A stretch of 43,543 nt of DNA from the NCBI GenBank assembly GCA_018699955.1, contig JABISG010000037.1, forward strand, positions 1 through 43,543. Reading direction: 5' to 3'. Numbering within the stretch: position 1 is the stretch's first letter; each line of letters opens with the position of its first letter. Shown here in pieces: positions 1 through 9,419 of the stretch. This DNA comes from Planctomycetaceae bacterium (GTDB taxonomy: Bacteria > Planctomycetota > Planctomycetia > Planctomycetales > Planctomycetaceae). The notes under the pieces are model-generated. The model was not told where the DNA came from. It saw only the letters and a list, made by a program, of their open reading frames with translations, and made no database searches. The position numbers and the translations under genes are program-made.

Positions 1-1251
1 AACAGATTTCTCAGGAACGCTGGCGGAGTCGTCCGCAGTTTGCATGGGTGCCGGGACTTTCGGTGTTCGGCCCGCTTGAACGTCGGCGAGACAATTTCCC
101 AGCAGTTCGCTGACTTCTTTGGCCGAGCCGTAACGCTCGTCGGGGTTCTTCGCATGCAGATGACCGATGAGCCGGCAGACCCACTCGGGCGTCTCGGGGA
201 TGATGTCAGAAATGGGTCGCGGGGCGTCGTCGGCCACGCGCTTTAGGACGGCGACGGTTGAAGGTGCACGGAACGGGGGACGGCCGCTGAGCATTTGATA
301 GAGCACACTGCCGAAGCTGAATAAGTCAGCCCGCGTGTCGAGCTTCTGGCCGAGCGCCTGTTCGGGAGCCATGTACAACGGCGTGCCGGCGATCATGCCG
401 CTTTGCGTCATGCTGGCATCGTCGGCAGTGCGGGCCAGTCCGAAGTCGGTGATCTTCACATGGTCGTTGATGCTGGTTTCCAGCAGAATGTTGCCCGGCT
501 TGACGTCGCGATGAATCAGCTGCTCGGCATGGGCGGCGGCCAAACCGTCGGCGATCTGTTTTCCCAGTCGCAGGACGCTTTGCAGGTCCAACGGTCCGGT
601 CTCGTCCAGCCGTTCCTGCAGCGTCTGCCCGGGAATGTATTCCATCACCAAATACGGAATCGGCTCGTCTTCAACGGCGTAAATGCTGACGACGTTTTCG
701 TGACGCACTGCGGCCGAGGAACGGGCCTCGCGCAAGAAACGTTTGCGGGCGGGTGATGTCGCCGCCATTTCCGGTGCCAGAACTTTGATGGCGACCACGC
801 GATGCAGTTTTTCATCGAACGCTTTCAGCACCGTGCCGAAAGCGCCGCGACCGATGACCTCCTGGATTTCGTAATGCCCCAAACGCCCCAAAGAATCGGG
901 ATTGGTTGACGGTTCCAAGAAGCCGAGCGGAATTTCATCGTCCATTTCTTCACTCCCGTCTTCGACCGAATCGGAACCGTCAAATGCCATGGTGGCCGCA
1001 AGGTTGGGATTGCCGCTTGCCGACGCCGGATTCGTCTCGACCGTCGGATTGTCATTACCCGTCGAATCTCCCGCAATTTGCTGAACGGCCGGCGTGCCGA
1101 GAAATTGGCTGGCATCTTCGTGCGATGCCAACAGCGCCTGTACCTTCCCCAGCAGTTCCGCATCTTCGCCGCACGCTTTCTGCAGGTAGTCGTTCCTCGC
1201 GGAAAGGTCTTCAACGTCCAACGCGGAGAGAAAGATGTCTCGTTCGTTCAT
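1..1251 (-). CDS. Serine/threonine protein kinase, 3'-truncated by the window edge
   Basis: Phosphorylates Ser/Thr on unknown targets. I translated 417 codons from an ATG at 1251 and the frame is still open at base 1. Residues 1-125 are an acidic, low-complexity N-terminal region. The kinase domain starts near 127 (HYEIQEVIGRGAFGTV, Gly-rich loop), with VAIKVL (Lys156), catalytic HRDVKPGN (247-254, Asp249), DFG (269-271) and APEQ (295-298), a complete Hanks-type active site. The tail after about residue 385 looks non-catalytic; any membrane segment or sensor domain would lie outside the window. It lies 84 bp downstream of an ECF sigma factor on the same strand, a pairing common in planctomycetes, so co-transcription is likely. 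The start is the first ATG of the frame after the sigma gene. Confidence 0.93.
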   Translation of the reverse strand, partial: MNERDIFLSALDVEDLSARNDYLQKACGEDAELLGKVQALLASHEDASQFLGTPAVQQIAGDSTGNDNPTVETNPASASGNPNLAATMAFDGSDSVEDGSEEMDDEIPLGFLEPSTNPDSLGRLGHYEIQEVIGRGAFGTVLKAFDEKLHRVVAIKVLAPEMAATSPARKRFLREARSSAAVRHENVVSIYAVEDEPIPYLVMEYIPGQTLQERLDETGPLDLQSVLRLGKQIADGLAAAHAEQLIHRDVKPGNILLETSINDHVKITDFGLARTADDASMTQSGMIAGTPLYMAPEQALGQKLDTRADLFSFGSVLYQMLSGRPPFRAPSTVAVLKRVADDAPRPISDIIPETPEWVCRLIGHLHAKNPDERYGSAKEVSELLGNCLADVQAGRTPKVPAPMQTADDSASVPEKSV

Positions 1252-1335
1252 AACCCGGGCCTTACAGTGATAAAAGAAAACGCCTCGACTATTTGTAGAA
1301 TGCGCCGTCTGTCAGAGCATCACGCCAGGAAATCT

Positions 1336-1917
1336 TCAAAGATTGTCGTTTTCGTTCTCGCCGCCTTCAATCTCCCGATGCAGCCACGCCCGCGCGTAGG
1401 CCCACAACCGGTCGGCTGATCGCGGAGAAATATCCAGAACTTTGGCAGCCTCGGGAATTGTAAGTCCTGAAAAGTAACGGAGTTGAACAAGTTCCGCCGC
1501 CTGCTGATCGGTAGCCGCCAAATTGGTGAGGGCGTCATCCAGCGCGATCAAGTCTTCGCGGATATCGGCCTCAACCACGGGAACGTCGTCCAGTTCCTGT
1601 CGGGCGAAATCTCCCCCCCGTTTGAGCCGATTCTTGCGTCGCGCGTTTTCGACGAGAATTCGCCGCATGGCTTCGGCCGCCGCCGAAAAGAAATGTCCTC
1701 GGTGATCCCAACCGGGATCTTCATTGCCTGAACCGACAAGTCGCAGATAAGCCTCGTGAACGAGTGCCGTCGCCTGCATGGTTTGGCCGGGCGCTTCGCG
1801 CGACATGTTTTGAGTTGCAAGCCGTCGTAATGCATCGTACACCAACGGGAGCAATTCGGCGGTCGCCCGGGCATCGCCGGTTTCCATCCGCTGCAAGATC
1901 CGGGTGATATCGTTCAT
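1336..1917 (-). CDS. ECF-type RNA polymerase sigma factor (PF07638-like)
   Basis: Alternative sigma factor that should direct RNA polymerase to a specific promoter set. It has 193 aa, a normal ECF length. Region 2 includes DALRRLATQNM and ALVHEAYLRLVG. The segment HFFSAAAEAMRRILVENARRK is the hallmark of the planctomycete Sigma70_ECF family. Region 4 near the C-terminus has a helix-turn-helix, FSGLTIPEAAKVLDISPRS, for -35 recognition. The ATG at 1917 has no clear Shine-Dalgarno sequence. The downstream Ser/Thr kinase is 84 bp away in the same direction, and in related genomes such kinases are thought to act with the adjacent sigma factor. No anti-sigma gene is visible in the window. Confidence 0.93.
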   Translation of the reverse strand: MNDITRILQRMETGDARATAELLPLVYDALRRLATQNMSREAPGQTMQATALVHEAYLRLVGSGNEDPGWDHRGHFFSAAAEAMRRILVENARRKNRLKRGGDFARQELDDVPVVEADIREDLIALDDALTNLAATDQQAAELVQLRYFSGLTIPEAAKVLDISPRSADRLWAYARAWLHREIEGGENENDNL

Positions 1918-2654
1918 AGAAATACAGTGTATCGCCTGCGCCGGACGGAAACATTCCCCAATCTTAATATTGGTGGCCGGGTGATCTCATGGTTGCACCA
2001 CATCGCCATGCCGTTGGCATTATACGAAATGTGTGTGCATGCGGCTTATCCCTACCCGTTTTGGCAAAATCGCTCAAAAACTAATTGACCATCACAACCC
2101 CCGTGCATAGGATTCCGGAGTCTGTCAAGGAGGGCAGTGGGTACATGCTGGAATGTTGAGAATGGGTCTCCTGGCTGCCTGCTGTAGTCTTTCTCATTTT
2201 TTGGACGGAAGTTCTTTTCGCTGGAGAGGTTCGCGGACTTCCTGCGGTCGTCGGTTCCGTTTTGTTCTTTGTGCTCAGAGTACCCTGCTGGTTGCGTAGG
2301 CAAGATGCCTGGAACCAATCGCACACCGTTTTTTGGGTGCGTTAGCCATGAGCACTCCGCGGGCTCTCTGGACGTGTACGACGGCGATTGCCAAATCGCT
2401 GCCGGTGCTTCCCCACCTTCCCGCCATAGCCTCTGGCTTGAACGCCCCCACCGGCACAGGGATTGATCTCCGCCTCCGTTTCCCGGCGATGGGATCGACT
2501 TCCCCGCAGTCATTTGACACCCACTCTGCGCGCGGCCGGAAACTGACGCGTTTGGACACGATTCGAGTTGGCTAACAGGTTGCACAGAGTCGTTACATCA
2601 TTTTGAAATTGGCACCCGCCAGGGAGGTGATGTTCGAAGAACCGTTGGCGGTAA
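1918..2654. other. Intergenic region without recognisable gene
   Basis: About 740 bp between the divergent sigma factor and histidine kinase. Reading frames of up to 177 codons are open on the minus strand, but they overlap one another, lack ribosome binding sites and resemble no family I know. Promoters of both flanking operons should lie here, but I cannot place them confidently. Confidence 0.5.
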
Positions 2655-2750
2655 GTGGGCCCCTATGGCCTCAAGGCCAGTTGCTACATCACCAAACCAA
2701 TCGACCTAGAGGAGTTCAATTCAGTGGTTCGTACAATCGCTGATTTCTGA
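2655..2750 (+). pseudogene. Remnant of an Rcp1-type response regulator (C-terminal end only)
   Basis: The frame ending at the TGA at 2748-2750 reads [18 protein letters not shown] and continues to RTIADF. This is the conserved end of a stand-alone receiver domain: an A/G-x-CYITKP block with the switch Lys, then the last helix. A TAA at 2652-2654 closes the frame upstream, and no phosphoacceptor Asp or start is present, so about 80% of the gene is missing. It lies 34 bp before the REC-PAS-kinase gene, whose operon contains an intact receiver of the same family, so it is probably a leftover of a duplicated or rearranged operon. Confidence 0.7.
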
Positions 2751-2784
2751 TTGACTATCGAAAAGCTACCGCTGAGCGAGTGAT

Positions 2785-4296
2785 ATGGACGATCAACTCG
2801 TCAAAGTCCTGCTGATTGAGGACAATCCCATTGATGCGCGGCTGATTCGGGTATTGCTTACCGATACGCCCGGTGTGCGCTTCGAGGTGGAAGGTGCCGA
2901 CCGGCTCTCGATCGCAATCGAGTCCCTCTCGCAGAGGGACAAAGCGGTCGATGTGATCATCCTGGATCTCTCGCTACCCGACAGCCAGGGCATCGCAACG
3001 TTTCAGGCCATCGACACCCTCGGTACTGCAATTCCGATTGTGGTACTCACCGGTCTGGACGATTCGCAGCTGTCGGTGCAGGCCATGCGGCAAGGCGCAC
3101 AAGATTACCTGGTAAAGGGACAGGTCGATAGCCACCTGTTGGCGCGATCGCTGCAATACTCAATCGAACGCAAGCGGCTGGAGTCGGCGCTTCGTGGAAG
3201 CGAGGAACGCTACCGCGATCTGTTCGAGAACGCGCACGACATGATCCAAAGTGTGACGCCCGAAGGCCGCTTTGTGTACGTGAACCGCGCTTGGAGAACG
3301 ACCCTCGGATTCAGCGAGGATGAGATCGCCGGCTTAAGTATCTTCGACATCATTCACCCCAACTGCCGCGATTACTGTCAACAGATGTTTGGACGCGTAC
3401 TCGATGGTGAAGAATTGCACAACGTCGAAACCGTATTCGTCGCTCGCGACGGTCGCTGCATCGATGTCGAAGGCAACGCGAATTGCCGGTTCGACAAGGG
3501 GAAACCACTTACGACACGCGCAATTTTTCGCGATGTCACCAAACGCAAACAAGCCGAGCAGCGGATCAGGCAACTCAATGCCGATCTCGAGCGGCGGGTC
3601 GAAGAGAGGACCATGCAACTCGCGGCCTCCAACCGAGAGCTGGAAGCGTTCAGCTATTCGGTTTGTCACGATCTGCGCGCCCCGTTGCGGCGCATCGACG
3701 GCTTCAGTTCGGCCGTGCTGGACAACTACGGCGAGATGCTCGATGAGCAGGGAAAACACTTTCTCCATCGGATGCGGACCGGCGTTCAACACATGGGACT
3801 ACTGATCGACGCGATGCTTAATCTCTCGCGCATGACGGCCATCGAATTGCGCAAAGAATCCGTCGATCTCAGCGAACTGGCACGGGCCATTCTCGCCGAC
3901 TGCCTCGCCAGGGACTCCGGGCGTGAAGTTGAGGTGAAGATTGCCGAAGGTCTCGTCGTCGAAGGAGACCCCGAATTGTTGCAGTCGGCTATGGAAAACC
4001 TGCTGTGGAACGCATGGAAGTTTACCGAACACAAGCCGCACACCAGGATTGAATTTGGTGCGACACAGGCCGACGGCGAAACACCGTTTTTCGTTCGCGA
4101 CAACGGGGCGGGGTTCAATATGACGTTTGTCGATGAACTGTTCGGCCCGTTTCAGAGACTGCACGGACAAGAGGAATTCGAAGGGATCGGAATCGGACTG
4201 GCTACCGTGCAAAGGATCATCCATCGACACCGCGGTCGCGTTTGGGCCGAGGGAGCCGTCGATGAGGGAGCAACTTTCTATTTCACACTTCCTTGA
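2785..4296 (+). CDS. Hybrid sensor histidine kinase, REC-PAS-HisKA-HATPase
   Basis: Autophosphorylating signalling kinase of 503 aa. An N-terminal receiver (about 5-125) has the acidic pocket IEDNP, phosphoacceptor Asp61 (VIILDLSLPD), Thr89 and Lys111. A PAS domain spans about 140-255. A coiled-coil linker (255-290) leads to HisKA with His295 in YSVCHDLRAP, of the phytochrome-like kinase type. The HATPase domain shows ENLLWNAWKF (N box), VRDNGAGF (G1) and GIGIGLATVQ (G2). There is no transmembrane segment, so it should be cytoplasmic and take its input from the receiver and the PAS ligand. It is the first gene of a three-gene set with two response regulators; the next gene starts 16 bp after its stop. 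Confidence 0.94.
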   Translation: MDDQLVKVLLIEDNPIDARLIRVLLTDTPGVRFEVEGADRLSIAIESLSQRDKAVDVIILDLSLPDSQGIATFQAIDTLGTAIPIVVLTGLDDSQLSVQAMRQGAQDYLVKGQVDSHLLARSLQYSIERKRLESALRGSEERYRDLFENAHDMIQSVTPEGRFVYVNRAWRTTLGFSEDEIAGLSIFDIIHPNCRDYCQQMFGRVLDGEELHNVETVFVARDGRCIDVEGNANCRFDKGKPLTTRAIFRDVTKRKQAEQRIRQLNADLERRVEERTMQLAASNRELEAFSYSVCHDLRAPLRRIDGFSSAVLDNYGEMLDEQGKHFLHRMRTGVQHMGLLIDAMLNLSRMTAIELRKESVDLSELARAILADCLARDSGREVEVKIAEGLVVEGDPELLQSAMENLLWNAWKFTEHKPHTRIEFGATQADGETPFFVRDNGAGFNMTFVDELFGPFQRLHGQEEFEGIGIGLATVQRIIHRHRGRVWAEGAVDEGATFYFTLP

Positions 4297-4312
4297 AGCC
4301 GAGGAGGATCTG

Positions 4313-4783
4313 ATGCATACCAAAACAATCTTATTGGTCGAAGACAATCCCGATGACAGGGAACTGATTCGACTGGCGCTCCAACAAGCCGACATCCCCT
4401 GCAAAGTAGAAACCGTTTTCGACGGTGCCAAACTCGCCGACTACCTTTTTGCGGTTGGCGAGTACTGTCATCGCGACGCGCGGCAAATGCCCGATCTGAT
4501 TCTGCTCGACCTCAAGCTGCCCAAATTGAGCGGCTGCAAGGCGCTGCAGATGTTGCAGCGAGTCCGCGGCCGGCCGAACCTTCCCCCGGTCATCGTCTTC
4601 ACGTCGTCCGATGACGAGCAGGACATTGCCGACGCGTACAGCGCCGGCGCCAACAGTTACATCCGCAAACCGGTCGATTTCAATGAGTTCATCGAAAAGA
4701 TCCGGCAGGTGCTGCTCTACTGGCTCGATCTGAACGTCCCACCTCCATCTCGACTCAGGGTGGCCCCCAGTTTGTTCACGTGA
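4313..4783 (+). CDS. Single-domain response regulator, Rcp1 family
   Basis: A 156-aa stand-alone receiver, presumably a phosphotransfer shuttle for the kinase just upstream. LLVEDNPDD forms the acidic pocket, Asp66 (LILLDLKLP) is the phosphoacceptor, and Thr97 and Lys119 (YIRKPVDF) are the switch residues. There is no output domain. I chose the ATG at 4313 over an in-frame start inside the kinase gene because a strong GAGGAGG lies six bases upstream and the receiver begins right after it. The reading frame ends at 4783, about 50 bp before the start of the REC-SpoIIE gene. This fits a phosphorelay: kinase, then shuttle, then phosphatase. Confidence 0.94.
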   Translation: MHTKTILLVEDNPDDRELIRLALQQADIPCKVETVFDGAKLADYLFAVGEYCHRDARQMPDLILLDLKLPKLSGCKALQMLQRVRGRPNLPPVIVFTSSDDEQDIADAYSAGANSYIRKPVDFNEFIEKIRQVLLYWLDLNVPPPSRLRVAPSLFT

Positions 4784-4833
4784 AGACGGCCTGCCGTTGC
4801 CAGATTCGAATATCGGAGCGAAGGAATCGACCA

Positions 4834-6012
4834 ATGCTTAAACCCCTGAAACTCCTGCTCGTAGACGATTCACCAGACGACTGCGAACTGTTGCTGCTCG
4901 AAGTGCGACGCGGCGGTTACGACCCGGTCTGGGAACGTGTGGACACGGCAACCAGCATGCTGGCCAAGCTCAACAACCAGCCGTGGGACATCGTCATCGG
5001 CGACTACAACATGCCGCGATTCAACGGGATTCGGGCTTTGAAGTTGCTGCGCGCGCACTGGGATGACACACCGTTCGTGATGGTTTCCGGTTGCATCAGC
5101 GACGAGGCCGGCAGAAGAGCCATGCGGAACGGTGCCCGCGATTACATCATGAAAAGTAATTTGAGCCGGCTCGTCCCCACAATTGAACGCGAAATTTTCG
5201 ATGCCGAACAACACCGCAGGCAACGGCAGCTCGAACGGGAAATCCAAAAGTCGAAAATGGCATTGGAGATTGCACGCAGAATTCAGCAGCAACTGCTCCC
5301 AACCACCGCCCCCTATTTCAAAGGGTTCGACATCGCCGGTGCCGCCTATCCCGCCGATGCCACCGGCGGCGATTATTTCGATTATTTCCCCATGGCCGAC
5401 TCCTCGCTGACAATCGCCATCGGAGACGCCTGCGGTCATGGTGTTGGTCCGGCACTGCTGATGGCACAAGCCCGCACCTGCCTGCATACACTCATCGTCG
5501 AGCAAAAGGACATTTCAGAAATCCTGGCCGGCATCAATCGGATCCTGTACGAGGCGACGCCGCAGGAACATTTTATGACCCTGCTGCTTGCCCGGCTGGA
5601 CCCCCAAACGCGACAGCTATCGTACACCAGCGCCGGCCACGCCGGTTGCGTCGTCAATAGCGCGGGAGACATTCGCGCCACTCTCGGCAGCACGGGCTTT
5701 CCGTTGGGACTCGTTGCCGATGCCAAGTTTCTATGCGCCGAACCGGTGGACCTGCAACCTGGCGATGTGGTGCTGCTGACGACCGACGGGATCACAGAGG
5801 CCCGTTCGCCGGACGGCAGTCTGTTTGGCTTACAGCGCGCAATCGATTTGGTCCGCATCTATCAGAACGGCTCCGCTTTCGAAATCGTTAACAACCTCTT
5901 TCACGCCGTTCGTGCATTCACGCAAATCTCACCGCAGGAAGATGACATCACCACTGTCGTAATTAAAGTGAACGACGTCCCCACTTCGACTGAAAAGGAC
6001 TCGCACAGTTGA
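4834..6012 (+). CDS. Response regulator with SpoIIE/RsbU-type PP2C phosphatase output
   Basis: A 392-aa protein with an N-terminal receiver (about 5-120; Asp57 in IVIGDYNMP, Lys in YIMKSN), a coiled-coil linker (130-160) and a PPM phosphatase domain with RRIQQQLLP, GGDYFDYF, GDACGHGVGPALLMA, TDGITEA and DDITTVVIKV, all the metal-binding Asp blocks. Phosphatases of this kind dephosphorylate anti-sigma-antagonist (STAS) proteins in partner-switching circuits, so phosphorylation from the upstream kinase may control a sigma factor or a similar output. No STAS or RsbW gene lies next to it. The ATG at 4834 follows a GAAGGA motif; an in-frame GTG at 4780 overlaps the previous stop but would add 18 residues that do not belong to the receiver. 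Confidence 0.92.
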   Translation: MLKPLKLLLVDDSPDDCELLLLEVRRGGYDPVWERVDTATSMLAKLNNQPWDIVIGDYNMPRFNGIRALKLLRAHWDDTPFVMVSGCISDEAGRRAMRNGARDYIMKSNLSRLVPTIEREIFDAEQHRRQRQLEREIQKSKMALEIARRIQQQLLPTTAPYFKGFDIAGAAYPADATGGDYFDYFPMADSSLTIAIGDACGHGVGPALLMAQARTCLHTLIVEQKDISEILAGINRILYEATPQEHFMTLLLARLDPQTRQLSYTSAGHAGCVVNSAGDIRATLGSTGFPLGLVADAKFLCAEPVDLQPGDVVLLTTDGITEARSPDGSLFGLQRAIDLVRIYQNGSAFEIVNNLFHAVRAFTQISPQEDDITTVVIKVNDVPTSTEKDSHS

Positions 6013-6126
6013 TGCTCTGTCCGTATCATAAAGTCACCCCCGCCGACCAATCGGGTCAACTCTGTCCCGTTGTGGTTCGGCCCCGTTACGATTCGGTATG
6101 GAACTTCCCGGGAACGGTGACCACTG

Positions 6127-8526
6127 GTGTTTGACGTTTCGATTTTATTTTGCCGCAGCGTCTTCGTATTGGCGACACTGTCGGCCCTGATGCTCGCAAC
6201 TTCCGAAGGGGAGATGTTCCCAAACATTCTGACGGTTCCCCTCGCCGCATTGGCCTACTTTCTGACCGTACAGCGGCAGAAGTGGGTACTGCCAAATCTT
6301 GGTGCCAATATACTCGCCTTGATCGCGTTGTTTTTTTCCGGCGGTGAGTGGCTGCGAGGCGAGATGATCGCTGATGTGGAATCCGTCATGCTGGCACGGT
6401 TGGTGTCTGGAACGCATCTTCTCATCTACCTCATGTGGATCGTGTTGTTTCAACAAAAGACGACCAAACATTACTGGTGGATGTTTGCGCTCAGCCTGCT
6501 GCAGGTTGCCGTCGGTTCGGTACTCACCGAATCGGGAACGTATGGGTTTCTGTTAATCGCCTACTTGTTCGCAGCCATCTGGACGCTGTCGTTGTTCACG
6601 CTGCATTTGGCCCGGCAGGAATTGAAGCGGCCGGCAGAATCCGCTGTGGCTTCGTCGTCTGTCGCCGGCCCCGCAGTTGTTAATCCGCACGGAGTCGAAT
6701 TGAGTGTCATGTCGATTTTGCAGCCATCGCATGTTGTCTGGGAAAACAACACGCGCGGATGGTTGCAGCAGCGGGTCGATTTCCGTTTCGTCATGGGTAC
6801 GATCGGAACGGCTCTGGCGTCTATCGGCGTGGCATTGTTTTTCTTTCTGCTGGTCCCTCGTTTCTGGATTGGTCAACTGCCGTCGGTTCGCCGTGGGGCC
6901 GTTGATAGCTTGGCTCCTCGACTGACCGGGTTCAGCGAAGAGGTTCAGTTGGGCTCGATGGGCCAGATTCTCGAAAGCAACGAACGCGTGCTGTTTCTCC
7001 GCATTTTCGATCGGGACGACAACGAGCTGGACGTCATTGAATACGCCAACGGCCTGGGCCACGTTGAACCCCTCTTCCGCGGTGCTGTGCTGGGGACTTA
7101 TGAAAACGGGAGATGGGAAGCTGGAAGAATGGGCGCCGAACCGGACAAGCAGGTAGCACGGCGGATTCAATCTCAACTGGTGCGGCAGGAATTCCGACTG
7201 ACACTCACAAATACCACACACCTTTTCGTTATGCATCCGGCCAGGGACTGCCGAATCCGGGGACGTAAACGCGTCGTCGCCTATCGACCATTCAGCGCCA
7301 CGTTCCAGCAGCCCGATTCAAAGGCCGTAGAATACACCACCCGATCTCCGCCGTCGGTTACCACAACAGGCCCGCCGGTCATTCCTGTGTCCGACGAAGG
7401 CAGCGAACGTCGGTTCAACCAAATGGTCGAGCAATGCCGACACCTTCCCAACGAAGACGGACGACTCTCGCGACTGCAGTCGCTGGCTCGGCAAGTTGCC
7501 GGCTATGATCCTGAATCGGGCAAGCAACCGAGCAAACGAGAAATGGCGCGGCGGATCGAATCACATCTGCGAGATTCGGGTGATTACACCTATTCCCTCG
7601 ATTCGTCTGTCGTCAAAGCCGGCGACGATCCCGTTGAGGATTTTCTGTTCAACCGCAAAGAGGGACATTGCGAGTATTACGCAACCGCGCTGGCGTTGAT
7701 GCTGCGGGCCGTCGAGATTCCGTCGCGACTTGTCAACGGTTTCAAAGGAGGGGGCGTGAATCGCCTGACGGGGGAATTCTACGTCGAGCAACGCCATGCG
7801 CACGCCTGGGTCGAGGCACTCATCGACAACGGTTGGGTCACTCTCGATGCGACGCCGGCCGACGCTCGCTCGGAGAGTGTTGCCGGCCTGGCACCCACGG
7901 TTCTTTCGTGGACCGACCTGCTCAACTTGCTCAAGGAACAATGGTCGGCGAGTTTTGTTTCGATGGATGTCGATAAGCAGCAAGAACATTTCTATGGCCC
8001 GCTGAAGAACAAGTGGGATGCGACCTGGGCCTCTGTCAAGGGCGACGAAGCCGCGGCTGGCGGCAGCCGTGGTTCGATACGCGAGTTTCTCGCATCGCCG
8101 AAGAACTGGTTCAGTTGGCAGGGGGGACTGGCAACCGCAATCATCCTCTCCAGCAACCTTCTCATCGTGTGGTCTGTCCGTAAGTTGTGGAAGTCGCGCG
8201 GAACAGCGCAATCTCGCGGTCGGCAAGATAGAACCGCCGAGCAGATCCGGGTCGATTTCTATGAGCGATTCCGAACGCTCTGCCGTGCCGTGGGGCTTGT
8301 CCGTGGCGAGTCGGAAACGGAACGCGAGTTTCTGGCTGCACTTGATGGCACGTTTCACGCGGAACTCTCTGCCGCGGGCCTCGAACGCGTGCCGGGCGAT
8401 CTCGTCGATTCGTTTTACGAGGTCCGCTTCGGTGGGAGGCAAATCAACAGCGAGTTCCAACAGCGTATCGATTTGCAATTGTCTGCTCTCGAAAAGCTGA
8501 CGTCAGAAAACCAGCGCAAGGCGTAG
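6127..8526 (+). CDS. TgpA-like membrane transglutaminase (DUF3488 / transglutaminase core / DUF4129)
   Basis: 799 aa. The N-terminal 160 residues contain about six hydrophobic helices, and another lies near 228-245 (ALASIGVALFFFLLV), typical of the DUF3488 membrane part. The soluble domain has the transglutaminase-like triad Cys515 (GHCEYYATAL), His559 (HAHAWVEA) and Asp574 (LDATP). A further helix (about 670-690) is followed by a DUF4129-like C-terminal region. The family is thought to process or crosslink peptides or proteins at the periplasmic face; its substrate is unknown. In many bacteria this gene follows a MoxR ATPase and a DUF58 protein, but here it stands alone, 114 bp after the phosphatase. 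The GTG start at 6127 keeps the first membrane helix; the ATG at 6190 would lose it. Confidence 0.9.
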   Translation: MFDVSILFCRSVFVLATLSALMLATSEGEMFPNILTVPLAALAYFLTVQRQKWVLPNLGANILALIALFFSGGEWLRGEMIADVESVMLARLVSGTHLLIYLMWIVLFQQKTTKHYWWMFALSLLQVAVGSVLTESGTYGFLLIAYLFAAIWTLSLFTLHLARQELKRPAESAVASSSVAGPAVVNPHGVELSVMSILQPSHVVWENNTRGWLQQRVDFRFVMGTIGTALASIGVALFFFLLVPRFWIGQLPSVRRGAVDSLAPRLTGFSEEVQLGSMGQILESNERVLFLRIFDRDDNELDVIEYANGLGHVEPLFRGAVLGTYENGRWEAGRMGAEPDKQVARRIQSQLVRQEFRLTLTNTTHLFVMHPARDCRIRGRKRVVAYRPFSATFQQPDSKAVEYTTRSPPSVTTTGPPVIPVSDEGSERRFNQMVEQCRHLPNEDGRLSRLQSLARQVAGYDPESGKQPSKREMARRIESHLRDSGDYTYSLDSSVVKAGDDPVEDFLFNRKEGHCEYYATALALMLRAVEIPSRLVNGFKGGGVNRLTGEFYVEQRHAHAWVEALIDNGWVTLDATPADARSESVAGLAPTVLSWTDLLNLLKEQWSASFVSMDVDKQQEHFYGPLKNKWDATWASVKGDEAAAGGSRGSIREFLASPKNWFSWQGGLATAIILSSNLLIVWSVRKLWKSRGTAQSRGRQDRTAEQIRVDFYERFRTLCRAVGLVRGESETEREFLAALDGTFHAELSAAGLERVPGDLVDSFYEVRFGGRQINSEFQQRIDLQLSALEKLTSENQRKA

Positions 8527-9406
8527 ATCGCAGCGAAGACTGCGACGGTAAGTCAATCCACAGATTCTGACGTCACCGGTCTTGGAATCGGTACAGCCAG
8601 TTTCCAAGTGACTTGTGCATTTTCGCCTTCTCGTGTTGCCCGGTTTTCGACAATTCCTCTGGGATGAGCGCTGGAAAAAAGCGAAGTCGCTGGTTGAGTC
8701 GGTCAAGTTTCCGGCAATCGGTGGCCGTGGGATTGACGAGGCTGGGCTCGATAGTGATTTTTGTCTTCAGGGAATGGAGATCACACCGACGCCGCCAATC
8801 GCGAGACGTTTCTTGTCGTGCAAACCTACCAACTCGACCGACGATTGGATCTTCACCCGCAAGTCGGCTTAACGCCGCTGTTTGCCACGGCGCGTTGAAG
8901 CAATTCTGCAGCCCATGCCGAAGGAGCGTACACTGCGATTCGGGCATGAGAATGAGGACCGACGCTTTGAGTTGAGTCTTCGCGCGCTCACCCTACGACG
9001 ACGACGCGCCGATCACAGCCCCCTGTTTCTTGCTCGCAGACCACATGCACCACACCGAATTACTGCACAATATCGTGAGGACAGCCCATTAAAAAATTTG
9101 CAAAAAACGTGTTTCTTTTCGGTTTTTTTGTTGACCGCTGATTTGTGCCTGTGTAGCGTGACCAGTGTGGCTGAATGCCTTCTCAAGGGATCAGAGTCCT
9201 GGATCCGTCGGAAGGTCGTTACCGTTCGCAGTCAAAGCGCACAATTATTCGGTGGTTAAATTCTTCCAGATCCAATTTCAATACCATCCTCTCAATCAGA
9301 GATGGGGATTTTTGTGTCTGCGCAATTTTTATTGCTTGACCGGTGTCACTTGGTGTTCTCGTTCTGTCGAAGGCATTCTGTCTTCATAACTTTGTCTCGA
9401 AAATCT
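8527..9406. other. Intergenic region without recognisable gene
   Basis: About 880 bp between the transglutaminase and the DUF1559 gene. Short frames are open on both strands (8573-8947 minus, 8615-8872 plus), but I recognise no family and see no good ribosome binding site. The stretch 9090-9135 is rich in A and T runs and may hold the DUF1559 promoter, but no element is clear enough to place. Confidence 0.5.
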
Positions 9407-9419
9407 GGGAGTGCATGTC

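Noticed and set aside
2052..2585. Long open minus-strand frames in the intergenic region
   Set aside because: Three overlapping frames, no ribosome binding site, and biased low-complexity translations that resemble no family.
8573..8947. Open frames on both strands before the DUF1559 gene
   Set aside because: Mutually overlapping, no family resemblance and no ribosome binding site.
9126..9155. TTGACC followed at 17 bp by TAGCGT as a promoter for the DUF1559 gene
   Set aside because: The -10 matches only 3 of 6 positions and is about 270 bp from the start codon.
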